From: Deltaproteobacteria bacterium
Lineage (GTDB): Bacteria > Desulfobacterota > Desulfobulbia > Desulfobulbales > Desulfurivibrionaceae
Direction: 5' to 3'
Assembly: GCA_013349295.1 (NCBI GenBank)
Contig: DUZW01000003.1
Span: 86,645-150,644 of the forward strand
Length of the DNA stretch: 64,000 nucleotides
The position numbers and the translations under genes are program-made. Below are positions 43,702 through 54,261 of the stretch, piece by piece. Each line of letters begins with the position of its first letter. Position 1 is the first letter of the stretch. The notes beneath the pieces were generated by a model. The model worked only from the letters and a program-made list of their open reading frames with translations, had not been told where the DNA came from and made no database searches.

Positions 43702-45177
43702 TTACTTACCATGTATCGCTTTTTCAGTAAAGCCATTTTCACCTGTTGCCGAAGGGTGCTGGCTTACGGCCAGAATACTTCTGGTGTGGGTGGAGATTGC
43801 CGCCCTCTGGTCAGGGCGCACACCGAGGATGGCGATGATTCCCTCCCGGTCCGCCAGGATTGGGATCCGCCTCCGTTTGACTGCGGGAATCTTCTGATCG
43901 GTGAAAAAATCGCCGACCTTTTTTCGGCCCGGCGCCCCGAGAGGGCAAAACCTGTCTCCCGGCCGAAAAGAACGAACCATCAGGGGAAAACTGATCTTCC
44001 CGGCATCGCAATACAGGGTTTCCGGAGTCCGCCCCTCCCATCCCTCGGGAAGCGCTTCAAGCAGACGAAGTTTGAGAATTGTCCCCGTCTCTTCGAGAAA
44101 ATAGTCGCCCGGACCGGAAAGCTCCTTGGCGAAAGAAGGCTCGACCTTAGCCGCATCCGAGAGATTACCGCGTACTGCCTGCCGCCCCTGCGGATAACGA
44201 AAATACAGCCGCCCCTCTTCCTTGACAACCCGTAAGCCTCGAGCCAGATGCGTCCCCGGCCCCTCACCCCCGGTTTCGGCCAGGGAGAGAAGCTGGGCAA
44301 TCTGCCGGAACGACGGCCGACAACCCATGTGCCAGCAAGCTGTTTCCAGTATCCGCCGCTTAATGGCCAGGGGCTGACACAAAAAAGCAGCCAGATGGAT
44401 CGTCAGCGCAACAGGTTCGTCCCCCTCCTCCTCAACCATCTGGGCATAGGCCTGGCTGGCAATCCCGGCCAGCAGCTCTTCTTCCCCTTGCAGAATCGCC
44501 GCCGTTTCCCGCAGAGAGTTGCCGATATTGGGGTTGAAATGCTCCTGCAAATACGGGAGCAGATCAAGCCTGATCCGATTGCGCAGATAAATCCGTTGCT
44601 GATTGGAGCTGTCGAGGCAATAAGGGATGTTTCCCTCGGCAAGATAGCGAAGAAGCTCCTCCTTGGCTATTCCCAAAAAGGGCCGGACAACAAGGCCATC
44701 GCGAAGCCTCGCCATACCGGTCAACCCCGCACGGCCAGTGCCCCGAATAAGCCGCAGCAGGATCTCCTCGGCCTGATCATCCGCCGTATGAGCCACGGCA
44801 ATCTTGGTGGCCCGGTGGCGCACCGCCACCTCCTCCAGAAATCCGTAACGCAGATTGCGGGCGGCATGTTCGATGGACAAGCCCTGCTCCTTGGCGCAGG
44901 CGGCAACCTCCACCCTGCCGAACTCGCAGGTTAGACCAAGGGCCAGGGCCGCGCTTGCGACCAGGCTCGCTTCTTCCTCAGCCTCCTTTGGTCGCAAGCC
45001 ATGATCCACATGGGCAACCACCAGAAAAACTCCAAGGGATGGCGCCAGTTGCGCCAAAACCCGAAGCAGGGCCATGGAATCCGGCCCGCCGGACACCGCC
45101 ACGACACAACGTTCTCCGGAGGCAAGCAACCCCTCACGCCTGATAATCTCTGCAACCTTGTTGATAAAAAAATGCAT
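43702..45177 (-). CDS. tilS: tRNA(Ile)-lysidine synthetase TilS
   Basis: TilS converts C34 of tRNA-Ile(CAU) to lysidine. The 491-residue protein has the PP-loop ATPase motif AVSGGPDSMALL near residue 28, then HVDHGLRPKEAEEEA, HTADDQAEEILLRLIRGTG, and the TilS-type C-terminal domain (FRPGDRFCPLGAPGRKKVGDFFTDQKIP). ATG 45177 is preferred to GTG 45183. It is divergent from galU. Confidence 0.94.
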   Translation of the reverse strand: MHFFINKVAEIIRREGLLASGERCVVAVSGGPDSMALLRVLAQLAPSLGVFLVVAHVDHGLRPKEAEEEASLVASAALALGLTCEFGRVEVAACAKEQGLSIEHAARNLRYGFLEEVAVRHRATKIAVAHTADDQAEEILLRLIRGTGRAGLTGMARLRDGLVVRPFLGIAKEELLRYLAEGNIPYCLDSSNQQRIYLRNRIRLDLLPYLQEHFNPNIGNSLRETAAILQGEEELLAGIASQAYAQMVEEEGDEPVALTIHLAAFLCQPLAIKRRILETACWHMGCRPSFRQIAQLLSLAETGGEGPGTHLARGLRVVKEEGRLYFRYPQGRQAVRGNLSDAAKVEPSFAKELSGPGDYFLEETGTILKLRLLEALPEGWEGRTPETLYCDAGKISFPLMVRSFRPGDRFCPLGAPGRKKVGDFFTDQKIPAVKRRRIPILADREGIIAILGVRPDQRAAISTHTRSILAVSQHPSATGENGFTEKAIHGK

Positions 45178-45335
45178 GCGCACCGCTCAAGATGACTGAG
45201 TTAACACTCCGATCTCCAATGGCTTTTAACATAACCACCATTATTTCCCTTGAAGATGCAGCTATCTTTGGCTATGTGATATACCATGATGGAGCGTGTC
45301 CTCATTTTTCCAAAAAACTCAACAATGGGTCTCTT

Positions 45336-46205
45336 ATGAAAGTACGCAAAGCTGTTATCCCGGTGGCCGGAAAGGGCACCCGCTTTCTCCCTGCCAGCAA
45401 GGCAATTCCCAAGGAAATGCTCACCATCGTTGACAGGCCGACCATCCAATACATTGTCGAAGAGGTGGTCGCCTCCGGGATCGAAGAGATTGTTTTTGTC
45501 ACCAGTCAGGGTAAATCCGCCATCGAAAATCATTTTGACTACGATTTCGAGCTCGACACCCTGCTCAAGCAGAAGGGCAAGGATGCGCTTTGCGAAGAGA
45601 TCAACCACATCTCAAACCTCATCGACATTACCACGGTCCGCCAGAAAAAACCATTGGGACTGGGCCACGCCATCTGGACCACCAGGAATGTCATCGGCGA
45701 CGAACCATTCCTGGTTCTGTTGGGCGATGATCTGGTGTTGAGCAAGGTTCCGTGCTGCCAGCAGATGCTCAACCTGCACGAAGAAATGGATGCGCCCATC
45801 GTGGCTATCCAGAAAGTACCGTCCGAGGAAACCAACCAATACGGGATCGTGGAGGGAACCCTGATTCGGGAAGGGGTGTATCAAGTGGACCGCATGGTGG
45901 AAAAGCCCGCGCCCGGCACCACCGACTCCGATTTGGCGATCATCGGCCGCTATCTGCTTACCCCGGAGATCTTTCCGATGCTCGAAAAAACCACGCCGGG
46001 CCACGGCGGAGAAATCCAACTCACCGACGCCCTGCTGGCCCTTGCTAAACAGCGCCCCATGTATGCCTATGAATTCTCGGGCACCCGCTTCGACGCAGGC
46101 GACAAGCTCGGCTATCTCAAGGCCATTGTCGCTTACGCCCTGCGACATCCCGTGATATGCAAGGAGTTCAAAAAACACATTAAGGAAGTATGCGCGAGTT
46201 TTTAG
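45336..46205 (+). CDS. galU: UTP-glucose-1-phosphate uridylyltransferase GalU
   Basis: GalU makes UDP-glucose for glycan synthesis. The 289-residue protein starts MKVRKAVIPVAGKGTRFLP with the nucleotidyltransferase signature, then KAIPKEMLTIVDRPTIQYIVEE, and later GHGGEIQLTDALLALA and GTRFDAGDKLGYLKA. The in-frame sequence upstream to 45192 does not resemble the family, so ATG 45336 is chosen. Terminator-like hairpins follow. Confidence 0.95.
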   Translation: MKVRKAVIPVAGKGTRFLPASKAIPKEMLTIVDRPTIQYIVEEVVASGIEEIVFVTSQGKSAIENHFDYDFELDTLLKQKGKDALCEEINHISNLIDITTVRQKKPLGLGHAIWTTRNVIGDEPFLVLLGDDLVLSKVPCCQQMLNLHEEMDAPIVAIQKVPSEETNQYGIVEGTLIREGVYQVDRMVEKPAPGTTDSDLAIIGRYLLTPEIFPMLEKTTPGHGGEIQLTDALLALAKQRPMYAYEFSGTRFDAGDKLGYLKAIVAYALRHPVICKEFKKHIKEVCASF

Positions 46206-46274
46206 GAGCCGTTACGAGCTAATTGGTCTCGTCAGGGATTATTTCGTTGCAGCACCTTATGCCCTTTTGGCCAA

Positions 46275-46297
46275 TCAAATGGCCCGCTTTTTTCACA
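46275..46297 (+). terminator. Possible galU terminator, first hairpin
   Basis: GGCCA and TGGCC pair around ATCAAA and are followed by CGCTTTTTT. The stem is only five bases but GC-rich, and it stands about 70 bases after the galU stop. Confidence 0.45.
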
Positions 46298-46339
46298 ACG
46301 GTTTAAAAGCCGAAAGGGTTAAACTAGAATCTCCATCCT

Positions 46340-46377
46340 GGCCGCCCCTCTGCCGAGCGAGAAGGGCGGCCTTTCAC
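46340..46377 (+). terminator. Second hairpin downstream of galU, upstream of priA
   Basis: GGCCGCCC (46340-46347) and GGGCGGCC (46364-46371) form a perfect eight-base stem with a 16-base loop, followed by TTTCACTTT. It stands about 20 bases before priA. A terminator is likely, with readthrough possible. Confidence 0.6.
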
Positions 46378-46395
46378 TTTCATTGACAGCAAGCC

Positions 46396-48849
<2,454 letters not shown>

Positions 48850-48858
48850 AAGCCGGCG

Positions 48859-48887
48859 TTGACAGAGTGCACCACTAGTGTTACAAT
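48859..48887 (+). promoter_or_regulatory. Sigma70 promoter of the first toxin-antitoxin operon
   Basis: Consensus -35 TTGACA (48859-48864), exactly 17 bases, then TACAAT (48882-48887). The spacer contains the palindrome CACTAGTG (48873-48880), a candidate operator for the antitoxin. The antitoxin gene starts 25 bases after the -10. Confidence 0.82.
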
Positions 48888-48911
48888 ATGTGAAAAATGA
48901 AGGAGCACACC

Positions 48912-49139
48912 ATGCCGACATCCAACCCCCGTATCCATGTTGTCTGCGAAAAAGAAATGTATGCAACCATCGCCAAATTGGCCGCACAGGACGGGGCGTC
49001 CCTTTCTTCGGTGGCCCATGATCTTCTCCTGGAATCTCTGGAACTGCGAGAGGACATTGCCCTTGCCGAGGTAGCGGATACCCGGGCGGAAAGCTTTAAC
49101 CGGGACAAGGCGCTGACTGCCGATCAGGTTTTCGGCTGA
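48912..49139 (+). CDS. Ribbon-helix-helix/RelB-like antitoxin
   Basis: This 75-residue protein starts at ATG 48912 with AAGGAG upstream (an in-frame ATG at 48897 overlaps the ribosome binding site). The N-terminus, RIHVVCEKEMYATIAKLAAQDGASLSSVAHDLLLESLEL, has the beta-strand plus two helices of ribbon-helix-helix antitoxins. The C-terminus is acidic, as expected for a toxin-neutralising tail. Its stop overlaps the toxin start in TGATG. Confidence 0.82.
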   Translation: MPTSNPRIHVVCEKEMYATIAKLAAQDGASLSSVAHDLLLESLELREDIALAEVADTRAESFNRDKALTADQVFG

Positions 49140-49411
49140 TGCCCTTTCCCGTTATCTTTCACCCAGAGGTCAAGGATGATGCCGCTCTCCTGCCCAAGGC
49201 CATCCGGGAACGGATAAAAAACGCCATTGAAACCCGTCTGGCCATCGATCCATCCCGCTACGGCAAACCGTTGCGGGGGACACTGGCAGGATATTGGAAA
49301 CTTCGCGTGGAAGACTGGCGGGTGGTGTATGCCATTCGCAGCAACGAGGTGGTGGTCTTCGCCATCAAACATCGCAGCCGGATTTATGAAGAGGTGCACG
49401 GCAGGGTGTGA
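49139..49411 (+). CDS. RelE/ParE-family toxin
   Basis: This 90-residue basic protein has the RelE/ParE superfamily pattern: IFHPEVKDDAALLPKAIRERI, KPLRGTLAGYWKLRVEDWRVVYAI, and the end FAIKHRSRIYEEV. The family includes ribosome-dependent mRNA interferases and gyrase poisons; the sequence does not tell which. It is translationally coupled to the antitoxin. Confidence 0.88.
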   Translation: MPFPVIFHPEVKDDAALLPKAIRERIKNAIETRLAIDPSRYGKPLRGTLAGYWKLRVEDWRVVYAIRSNEVVVFAIKHRSRIYEEVHGRV

Positions 49412-49451
49412 CCGCATCCATTTCCAGCGCAACAGGACGCACCCTTTTCTC

Positions 49452-49480
49452 TTGTTATCGCGTGCCACACAAGATACAAT
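49452..49480 (+). promoter_or_regulatory. Sigma70 promoter of ccdAB
   Basis: -35 TTGTTA (49452-49457), 17 bases, -10 TACAAT (49475-49480). The ccdA ATG is at 49515. Confidence 0.75.
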
Positions 49481-49481
49481 C

Positions 49482-49502
49482 ATGCGCATAAGAAATGCGC
49501 AT
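49482..49502. promoter_or_regulatory. Twin palindromic operator candidate at ccdAB
   Basis: ATGCGCAT, an 8-base perfect palindrome, occurs twice (49482-49489 and 49495-49502), 13 bases apart start to start, immediately after the -10 and over the likely transcription start. CcdA antitoxins bind spaced palindromes as dimers, so this is a good autorepression site. Confidence 0.65.
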
Positions 49503-49514
49503 ACGGAGGCAACG

Positions 49515-49763
49515 ATGCAGGCAACCCTTTTTGATCCGGCAGCCCCTAAAAAATCCGCCAATCTCAGTATCAACAGCGACTTGCTGCGACTGGCAAAAGA
49601 AAACCACATTAATCTTTCCCAAGCCCTTGAGCAACGGCTGGCCGAAGTTTTGCGGGAGGAACAACGCCGCAAGTGGCTTGCGGAAAACCTTGAGGCCATA
49701 AACGAATACAACTTACGCATCGAAAAGCGCGGGGTGTTCAACGATAAGCTCAGGCGGTTCTGA
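49515..49763 (+). CDS. ccdA: CcdA-family antitoxin
   Basis: The 82-residue protein has an N-terminal ribbon-helix-helix (KSANLSINSDLLRLAKENHINLSQALEQRLAEVL) and the CcdA C-terminal motif WLAENLEAINEYNLRIEKRG, which binds the toxin. GGAGG precedes ATG 49515. A TGATG overlap couples it to ccdB. An upstream extension of the frame is spurious. Confidence 0.9.
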   Translation: MQATLFDPAAPKKSANLSINSDLLRLAKENHINLSQALEQRLAEVLREEQRRKWLAENLEAINEYNLRIEKRGVFNDKLRRF

Positions 49764-50077
49764 TGGCGCATCTCGACGTGTACGAAAACCCCAATCCGGC
49801 AACCAGGGAGGAAATCCCCTACCTGCTGGACGTGCAAACCGGCCTGCTGGAGGGTCTCGCTTCCCGCGTAGTGGTTCCGCTCGTCAAGGCCTCGGCCATG
49901 GGTAAGGCGGCGCAACACCTCAACCCCGGATTCACGGTGGGGCAGAGCGAGGTGGTTATGTCCACTGCCGAACTTGCGGGTATTCCGACGCGCCTTTTGG
50001 GGCAAAAGGTTGGCTCGCTGGCTGATCGCAGGGGCGAGATCGTCGCTGCACTAAATTTTTTGTTTAATGGATATTGA
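49763..50077 (+). CDS. ccdB: CcdB-family toxin (gyrase poison)
   Basis: The 104-residue toxin shows VDVQ-like LLDVQTGLLEGLASRVVVPLV, the GIPTRLLGQKVGSLADRRGEI segment and the conserved C-terminal LNFLFNGY, corresponding to the W-G-I tail of F-plasmid CcdB. The terminal aromatic residue differs (N-G-Y against W-G-I), which may alter gyrase targeting. It is coupled to ccdA. Confidence 0.9.
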   Translation: MAHLDVYENPNPATREEIPYLLDVQTGLLEGLASRVVVPLVKASAMGKAAQHLNPGFTVGQSEVVMSTAELAGIPTRLLGQKVGSLADRRGEIVAALNFLFNGY

Positions 50078-50136
50078 GACCCTGCGACCATTGTAAACGG
50101 TAATTACTTCAGAGGTGGAGCATAACCCTACTGGCC

Positions 50137-50283
50137 GTGGCAGGTCTTGAACTTTACAGAGGAGATGACGGGGCACGCTTCATCCATGCTTCCTGGGGAG
50201 AGAAAAGCCTGCTTTATCTCTCTCCAAAAGGCGCAACATCCGTTTTTGACTTTCATTTCCAAAACGTTACGCGGCAACCATAA
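50137..50283 (+). CDS. Possible 48-residue small protein upstream of def
   Basis: An open frame begins at GTG 50137 and ends at TAA 50281-50283, 14 bases before the def start. It encodes LELYRGDDGARFIHASWGEK and then LLYLSPKGATSVFDFHFQN. Its amino-acid mixture looks coding rather than random. AGAGGTGGAG stands upstream but about 16 bases away. It could be a small gene or the 3' remnant of a larger one; I do not recognise it. Confidence 0.3.
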   Translation: MAGLELYRGDDGARFIHASWGEKSLLYLSPKGATSVFDFHFQNVTRQP

Positions 50284-50297
50284 CTAAGGATCGCACC

Positions 50298-50813
50298 ATG
50301 GCATTACGAGAGATAGTCACCTACCCTTTCCCCATCCTCAAGGACACGGCCAAACCGGTGACCGACTTCGGTCCCGAGCTTGAAAAGCTGGTGGCCGACA
50401 TGGCGGAAACCATGTACGACGCTCCCGGCGTCGGCTTGGCGGCCCCGCAGATCAACATTCCCCTGCAGCTCTGCGTCATTGATATTTCACCCAAGGATGC
50501 ACCCAGAGAGCTGATCGTGCTGGCCAACCCGAAGATCATCAAGGGCGAGGGTGAAGAGATTGACGAAGAGGGGTGTCTCAGCGTGCGGGAGTATTGCAGC
50601 AACGTGATCCGCTATGCGAAAATATGGGTTGAAGCCCAGGACATTACCGGCCAGCCCATGAGCTTCGAGGCTGAAGGCTATTACGCCCGGGTGATCCAAC
50701 ACGAGCTCGATCACTTAAACGGCACCCTGTTTATCGATCGAATCAGCTCCCTCAAGCGGACGCTGTATAAAAAGAAGCTCAAAAAAATGCTCAAGGCCGA
50801 AGAGGGGAAATAA
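50298..50813 (+). CDS. def: Peptide deformylase
   Basis: Def removes the formyl group from new proteins. The 171-residue protein shows all three signature motifs: GVGLAAPQ near residue 45, EEGCLSVREY near 92, and VIQHELDHLNGTLF near 133 (metal ligands Cys and two His, catalytic Glu). AAGGA precedes ATG 50298. fmt follows after three bases. Confidence 0.96.
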   Translation: MALREIVTYPFPILKDTAKPVTDFGPELEKLVADMAETMYDAPGVGLAAPQINIPLQLCVIDISPKDAPRELIVLANPKIIKGEGEEIDEEGCLSVREYCSNVIRYAKIWVEAQDITGQPMSFEAEGYYARVIQHELDHLNGTLFIDRISSLKRTLYKKKLKKMLKAEEGK

Positions 50814-50816
50814 CCG

Positions 50817-51764
50817 GTGGCGACCAACAGGTACCGCATCATCTTCATGGGCACCCCGGAATTTGCCGTGCCCTCGCTCAAGGCGCTTCTCGACCACGGG
50901 GAACAAGTGGTGGCCGTGATCTGTCAGCCGGACAAGCCCAAGGGACGGGGCCGGAAGCTGAGCCCGCCGCCGGTCAAGGAGCTGGCCCTGGCTGCATCCA
51001 TCCCGGTGCTCCAGCCGACCAAGGTCAGAACCCCTGAGTTTCTTGAAGAGCTCCGCACCTACCAGCCGGATCTTATGGTGGTGACAGCCTATGGCCGCAT
51101 TCTCCCGGGACCGCTGCTCAATCTGCCGCCTTTGGGCACCATCAACGTGCACGGCTCGCTCCTCCCCAGATACCGGGGCGCTGCTCCGGTCCAATGGGCG
51201 GTGCTCAACGGCGATGCGGAAACAGGCATTACCATCATGCAGATGGACGAGGGCATGGATACCGGCGACATCCTCCTGCCGGGGCGCCTTGCCATCGAAC
51301 CCGATGACACCGCGGGCAGCCTGGCTGTCAAGATGGCCGAACTCGGGGGCAGACTGCTTGTTGAAGCCCTGGAAAAGCTCAAGGCTGGAAATCTTCCGCC
51401 GCAAAAACAGGACGAAAGCCTGGTCACCCTGGCGCCCCCGCTTTCCAAGGAATTGAGCGCTATCGACTGGCGCAGGTCGGCCAGGGAAATCAGCTGCCAG
51501 ATCAGAGGGCTGGACCCATGGCCCATGGCCCACACCACCCTGGAGGGCAAATGGCTACGCCTTTTTTCCCCGCTGATTAGCCCCGGGCCTGTCCGCGAAG
51601 CACCCGGCACCCTGTGCAGAGTCAACAAAGCCGGGCTGCTGGTGGCCACCGGCGAAGATTATCTGCGTCTTGGCGAGGTGCAGCTTGAAGGCAGCAAACG
51701 GATGAGCGCGGACGCCTTTCTCCGGGGCAGGCCACTCGAAGCGGGGCTGCGGTTTCCCACATGA
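50817..51764 (+). CDS. fmt: Methionyl-tRNA formyltransferase
   Basis: Fmt formylates Met-tRNAfMet and is paired with def. The 315-residue protein starts at GTG 50817 with MGTPEFAVPSLKALL close behind, then INVHGSLLPRYRGAAPVQWAVLNGD (catalytic Asn-His) and TGITIMQMDEGMDTGDIL, and a C-terminal OB-like domain. It ends in an ATGA overlap with the TVP38-like gene. Confidence 0.95.
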   Translation: MATNRYRIIFMGTPEFAVPSLKALLDHGEQVVAVICQPDKPKGRGRKLSPPPVKELALAASIPVLQPTKVRTPEFLEELRTYQPDLMVVTAYGRILPGPLLNLPPLGTINVHGSLLPRYRGAAPVQWAVLNGDAETGITIMQMDEGMDTGDILLPGRLAIEPDDTAGSLAVKMAELGGRLLVEALEKLKAGNLPPQKQDESLVTLAPPLSKELSAIDWRRSAREISCQIRGLDPWPMAHTTLEGKWLRLFSPLISPGPVREAPGTLCRVNKAGLLVATGEDYLRLGEVQLEGSKRMSADAFLRGRPLEAGLRFPT

Positions 51765-52519
51765 CCCGATTCCTGAAAAACCGCATCTTCTACCTTCTGC
51801 TCATCCTTGTCGGAATTGCAGCCGTTACCCTCTATGCGTACCAGCAGGACAACCTTTTCATCAAGGTTTTACATTACTTACAAAATTCACGGCAGCACGG
51901 GGAAGAGATCAGGGCAGCCATCCTGGCCAAAGGCGCCTTTGCACCTCTGATCTTCATCACCCTGCAAGTCCTCCAAGTGGTTATCGCGCCCATCCCCGGC
52001 GAGGCAAGCGGCGTCTTTGGCGGTTATCTTTTCGGCGCCCTGCCGGCCTTGCTCTATTCCTCCGTCGGCCTCACCATCGGTTCCTGGCTGGCCTTCATGA
52101 TCGGTCGTCTGCTCAGCGACCTGGTCCGCCGCCGACTGGAACACACCGCCATCTACCAGCGCTTCAACCATCTGGTCAGCAAGGGCGATTTCATCATTCC
52201 CTTTGTCCTCTTTCTCCTGCCCGGCTTTCCCAAAGACTCCCTGGCCTATCTGCTGGGCATGAGCCACATGCCCATGCCGGTATTTTTGTTTATCACCGTG
52301 GTGGGCCGAATCCCAGGGACCCTGCTCCTTTCCCTCCAAGGGGCCGAAATTTATCAGGGCAACTATCTGAAATTTGTGCTTCTGCTGGCGATTTCAGCCC
52401 TGATCGCCCTCCCCTATGCCCTTTACCACAAACGGATTCTCGCCTGGCTCACCCACTACAGCAGACGAACCTTTCCCAATAACGGCCCAAACAACCCTGC
52501 TCCGCCGGAAACAAAATGA
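51761..52519 (+). CDS. TVP38/TMEM64-family (VTT/SNARE-associated) membrane protein
   Basis: This 252-residue protein has about six hydrophobic segments with the family motif PIPGEASGVFGGYLFGALPALLYSS followed by GSWLAFMIGR and FLLPGFPKDSLAYLLGMS (the F..R/G and proline re-entrant region of the DedA/VTT superfamily). Members are lipid scramblase or transporter related. ATGA overlaps link it to fmt and larC. Confidence 0.86.
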   Translation: MTRFLKNRIFYLLLILVGIAAVTLYAYQQDNLFIKVLHYLQNSRQHGEEIRAAILAKGAFAPLIFITLQVLQVVIAPIPGEASGVFGGYLFGALPALLYSSVGLTIGSWLAFMIGRLLSDLVRRRLEHTAIYQRFNHLVSKGDFIIPFVLFLLPGFPKDSLAYLLGMSHMPMPVFLFITVVGRIPGTLLLSLQGAEIYQGNYLKFVLLLAISALIALPYALYHKRILAWLTHYSRRTFPNNGPNNPAPPETK

Positions 52520-53709
52520 CGAACCAGCGCACCATCGCCTATATCGACTGTTTTTCCGGAATCAGCGGCGACATGTTTCTTGGCGCCCTGCTGGATGCCG
52601 GTCTGCCGGTCGAGGAATTGCAAGGCCAACTGGCCCTGCTCCGCCTTGACGGCTATACCCTGAACGTCAGCAAAAAGGCCTGCGGGGCCATCGCCGCCAC
52701 CTCGCTTGCGGTGCGAAGCGCCGAGATCCATCCGCACCGCTCCTGGGGTGAGATTCGACAGCTCATCACCTCCAGTAATCTCACGGACCCAGTCAAGAAA
52801 ACGGCGCTTTCCATTTTCTCCCTCCTGGCCGAGGCCGAAGCCAAGGTCCACGGCAGACCGGTGGATTCGGTGCATTTCCATGAGGTGGGCGGAGTCGATG
52901 CGATTATTGATATAGTCGGCGCGGCCATCGGTCTTGATATCCTGAACATCAGCAGCCTGCATTGCGCCCCTCTGCCCATGCCGCGCGGCTGGGTCCAATG
53001 CGCCCATGGCCTGCTGCCCCTGCCTCCCCCCGCGGTCTGCGAACTGCTGCAAGGGGTTCCCACCTACGGGGTCGAGCTGGAGCAGGAGCTGGTCACCCCC
53101 ACCGGGGCTGCCATTGTCAAGGGGCTGGCCGGCGCTTATGGCCCCATGCCGCCCATGACCATGACCGGCGTGGGCTACGGGGCAGGAAGCCAAACGCTGA
53201 CCAATGGTCAGCCCAACCTCCTGCGCCTGATCATCGGCACCTCCCGGCTCGCGGTCGAGGCCCAGGAAGTGGAGGTCATCGAAACCCACCTGGACGACTG
53301 GTCGCCGGAAACCTTTCCCTATCTCACTGAACGGTTGTTTGCCTTGGGCGCCCTTGATGTCGCCCTGATCCCTATCCAGATGAAAAAAGGGCGGCCGGGA
53401 TTCCTGCTCCGAGTGCTCTGCGACCGGGCTGCGGCCCTGGCGGTCAAGGAAGGCATTCTGAGCGAGACCACGGCCATCGGCTTGCGTTTTCGCACGGAGC
53501 AGCGCTGGACTCTGCCCCGGGAAGGCGGTACGGTTCCCACCCGCTGGGGCAAGGTGCGGGTAAAAAAAGTAACGACTCCTGCCGGGGAGGTATTGACCCC
53601 GGAATATGAAGACTGCAAACGGGTTGCGATGGCGCATGGAATCCCGCTCAAAGAGGTGTACGCCGAAGTGGGGTGCGCCGAACGCACGGAGTTTACAAAG
53701 GACATTTAA
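52516..53709 (+). CDS. larC: Nickel pincer cofactor biosynthesis protein LarC
   Basis: LarC inserts nickel into the pyridinium dithiocarboxylate cofactor of lactate racemase-type enzymes. The 397-residue protein starts YIDCFSGISGDMFLGALLDAGLP, the LarC hallmark, then VHFHEVGGVDAIIDIVGAA and later ETHLDDWSPETFPYLTERLF. No larA, larB or larE lies in the window. It is coupled to the TVP38-like gene and abuts pgpA. Confidence 0.92.
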   Translation: MTNQRTIAYIDCFSGISGDMFLGALLDAGLPVEELQGQLALLRLDGYTLNVSKKACGAIAATSLAVRSAEIHPHRSWGEIRQLITSSNLTDPVKKTALSIFSLLAEAEAKVHGRPVDSVHFHEVGGVDAIIDIVGAAIGLDILNISSLHCAPLPMPRGWVQCAHGLLPLPPPAVCELLQGVPTYGVELEQELVTPTGAAIVKGLAGAYGPMPPMTMTGVGYGAGSQTLTNGQPNLLRLIIGTSRLAVEAQEVEVIETHLDDWSPETFPYLTERLFALGALDVALIPIQMKKGRPGFLLRVLCDRAAALAVKEGILSETTAIGLRFRTEQRWTLPREGGTVPTRWGKVRVKKVTTPAGEVLTPEYEDCKRVAMAHGIPLKEVYAEVGCAERTEFTKDI

Positions 53710-54165
53710 ATGGACCGACTATTCATGAGCATTGCCACCGGTTTCGGCGCGGGATATCTTCCAAAGGCTCCCGGCACCTGGGGGTCGCTGCTGGCCCTGC
53801 CCCTGCATTTTTTTCTCCGGCAGCTGGCGCCGAACCATTATGCCCTTGCCCTGGGGGGTATTTTTTTCATCGCCGTCATCACTGCCGGCCAGGCGGAAAA
53901 GATCCTGGACCGCAAAGATCCAAGTGTGGTGGTAATCGACGAGGTCATCGGCATGCTTGTCACCCTCATCGCTGCGCCGAACAACCCCCTGATCTGGCTG
54001 CTGGGTTTTCTGATCTTCCGGTTTTTCGACATCTTCAAGCCCTACCCAATCCGGATCATCGACCAGCGGATCAACGGCGGCATGGGTATTGTCCTGGATG
54101 ATGTTCTGGCAGGAATTTACAGCCTCATCGTCCTGCAAATTTTCTGTTATGCTATAATCGGGTAA
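53710..54165 (+). CDS. pgpA: Phosphatidylglycerophosphatase A
   Basis: PgpA dephosphorylates phosphatidylglycerol phosphate. The 151-residue membrane protein shows IATGFGAGYLPKAPGTWGSLLALP, DPSVVVIDEVIGMLVTLI, FRFFDIFKPYPIRIID and a late DDVLAGIYS, all PgpA signatures. It starts at the base after the larC stop. Confidence 0.93.
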   Translation: MDRLFMSIATGFGAGYLPKAPGTWGSLLALPLHFFLRQLAPNHYALALGGIFFIAVITAGQAEKILDRKDPSVVVIDEVIGMLVTLIAAPNNPLIWLLGFLIFRFFDIFKPYPIRIIDQRINGGMGIVLDDVLAGIYSLIVLQIFCYAIIG

Positions 54166-54261
54166 GAGAAAATATTTTCCTGAATCCAGGCCGTACTGCT
54201 TCGGCCAAAAAAAACAACTTGCCGCCCTCCACTCCGGGTATGCTTGACCACGGAGAACGCC

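Noticed and set aside
45192..45335. N-terminal extension of galU
   Set aside because: In frame but unlike the family; the canonical GalU N-terminus begins at 45336.
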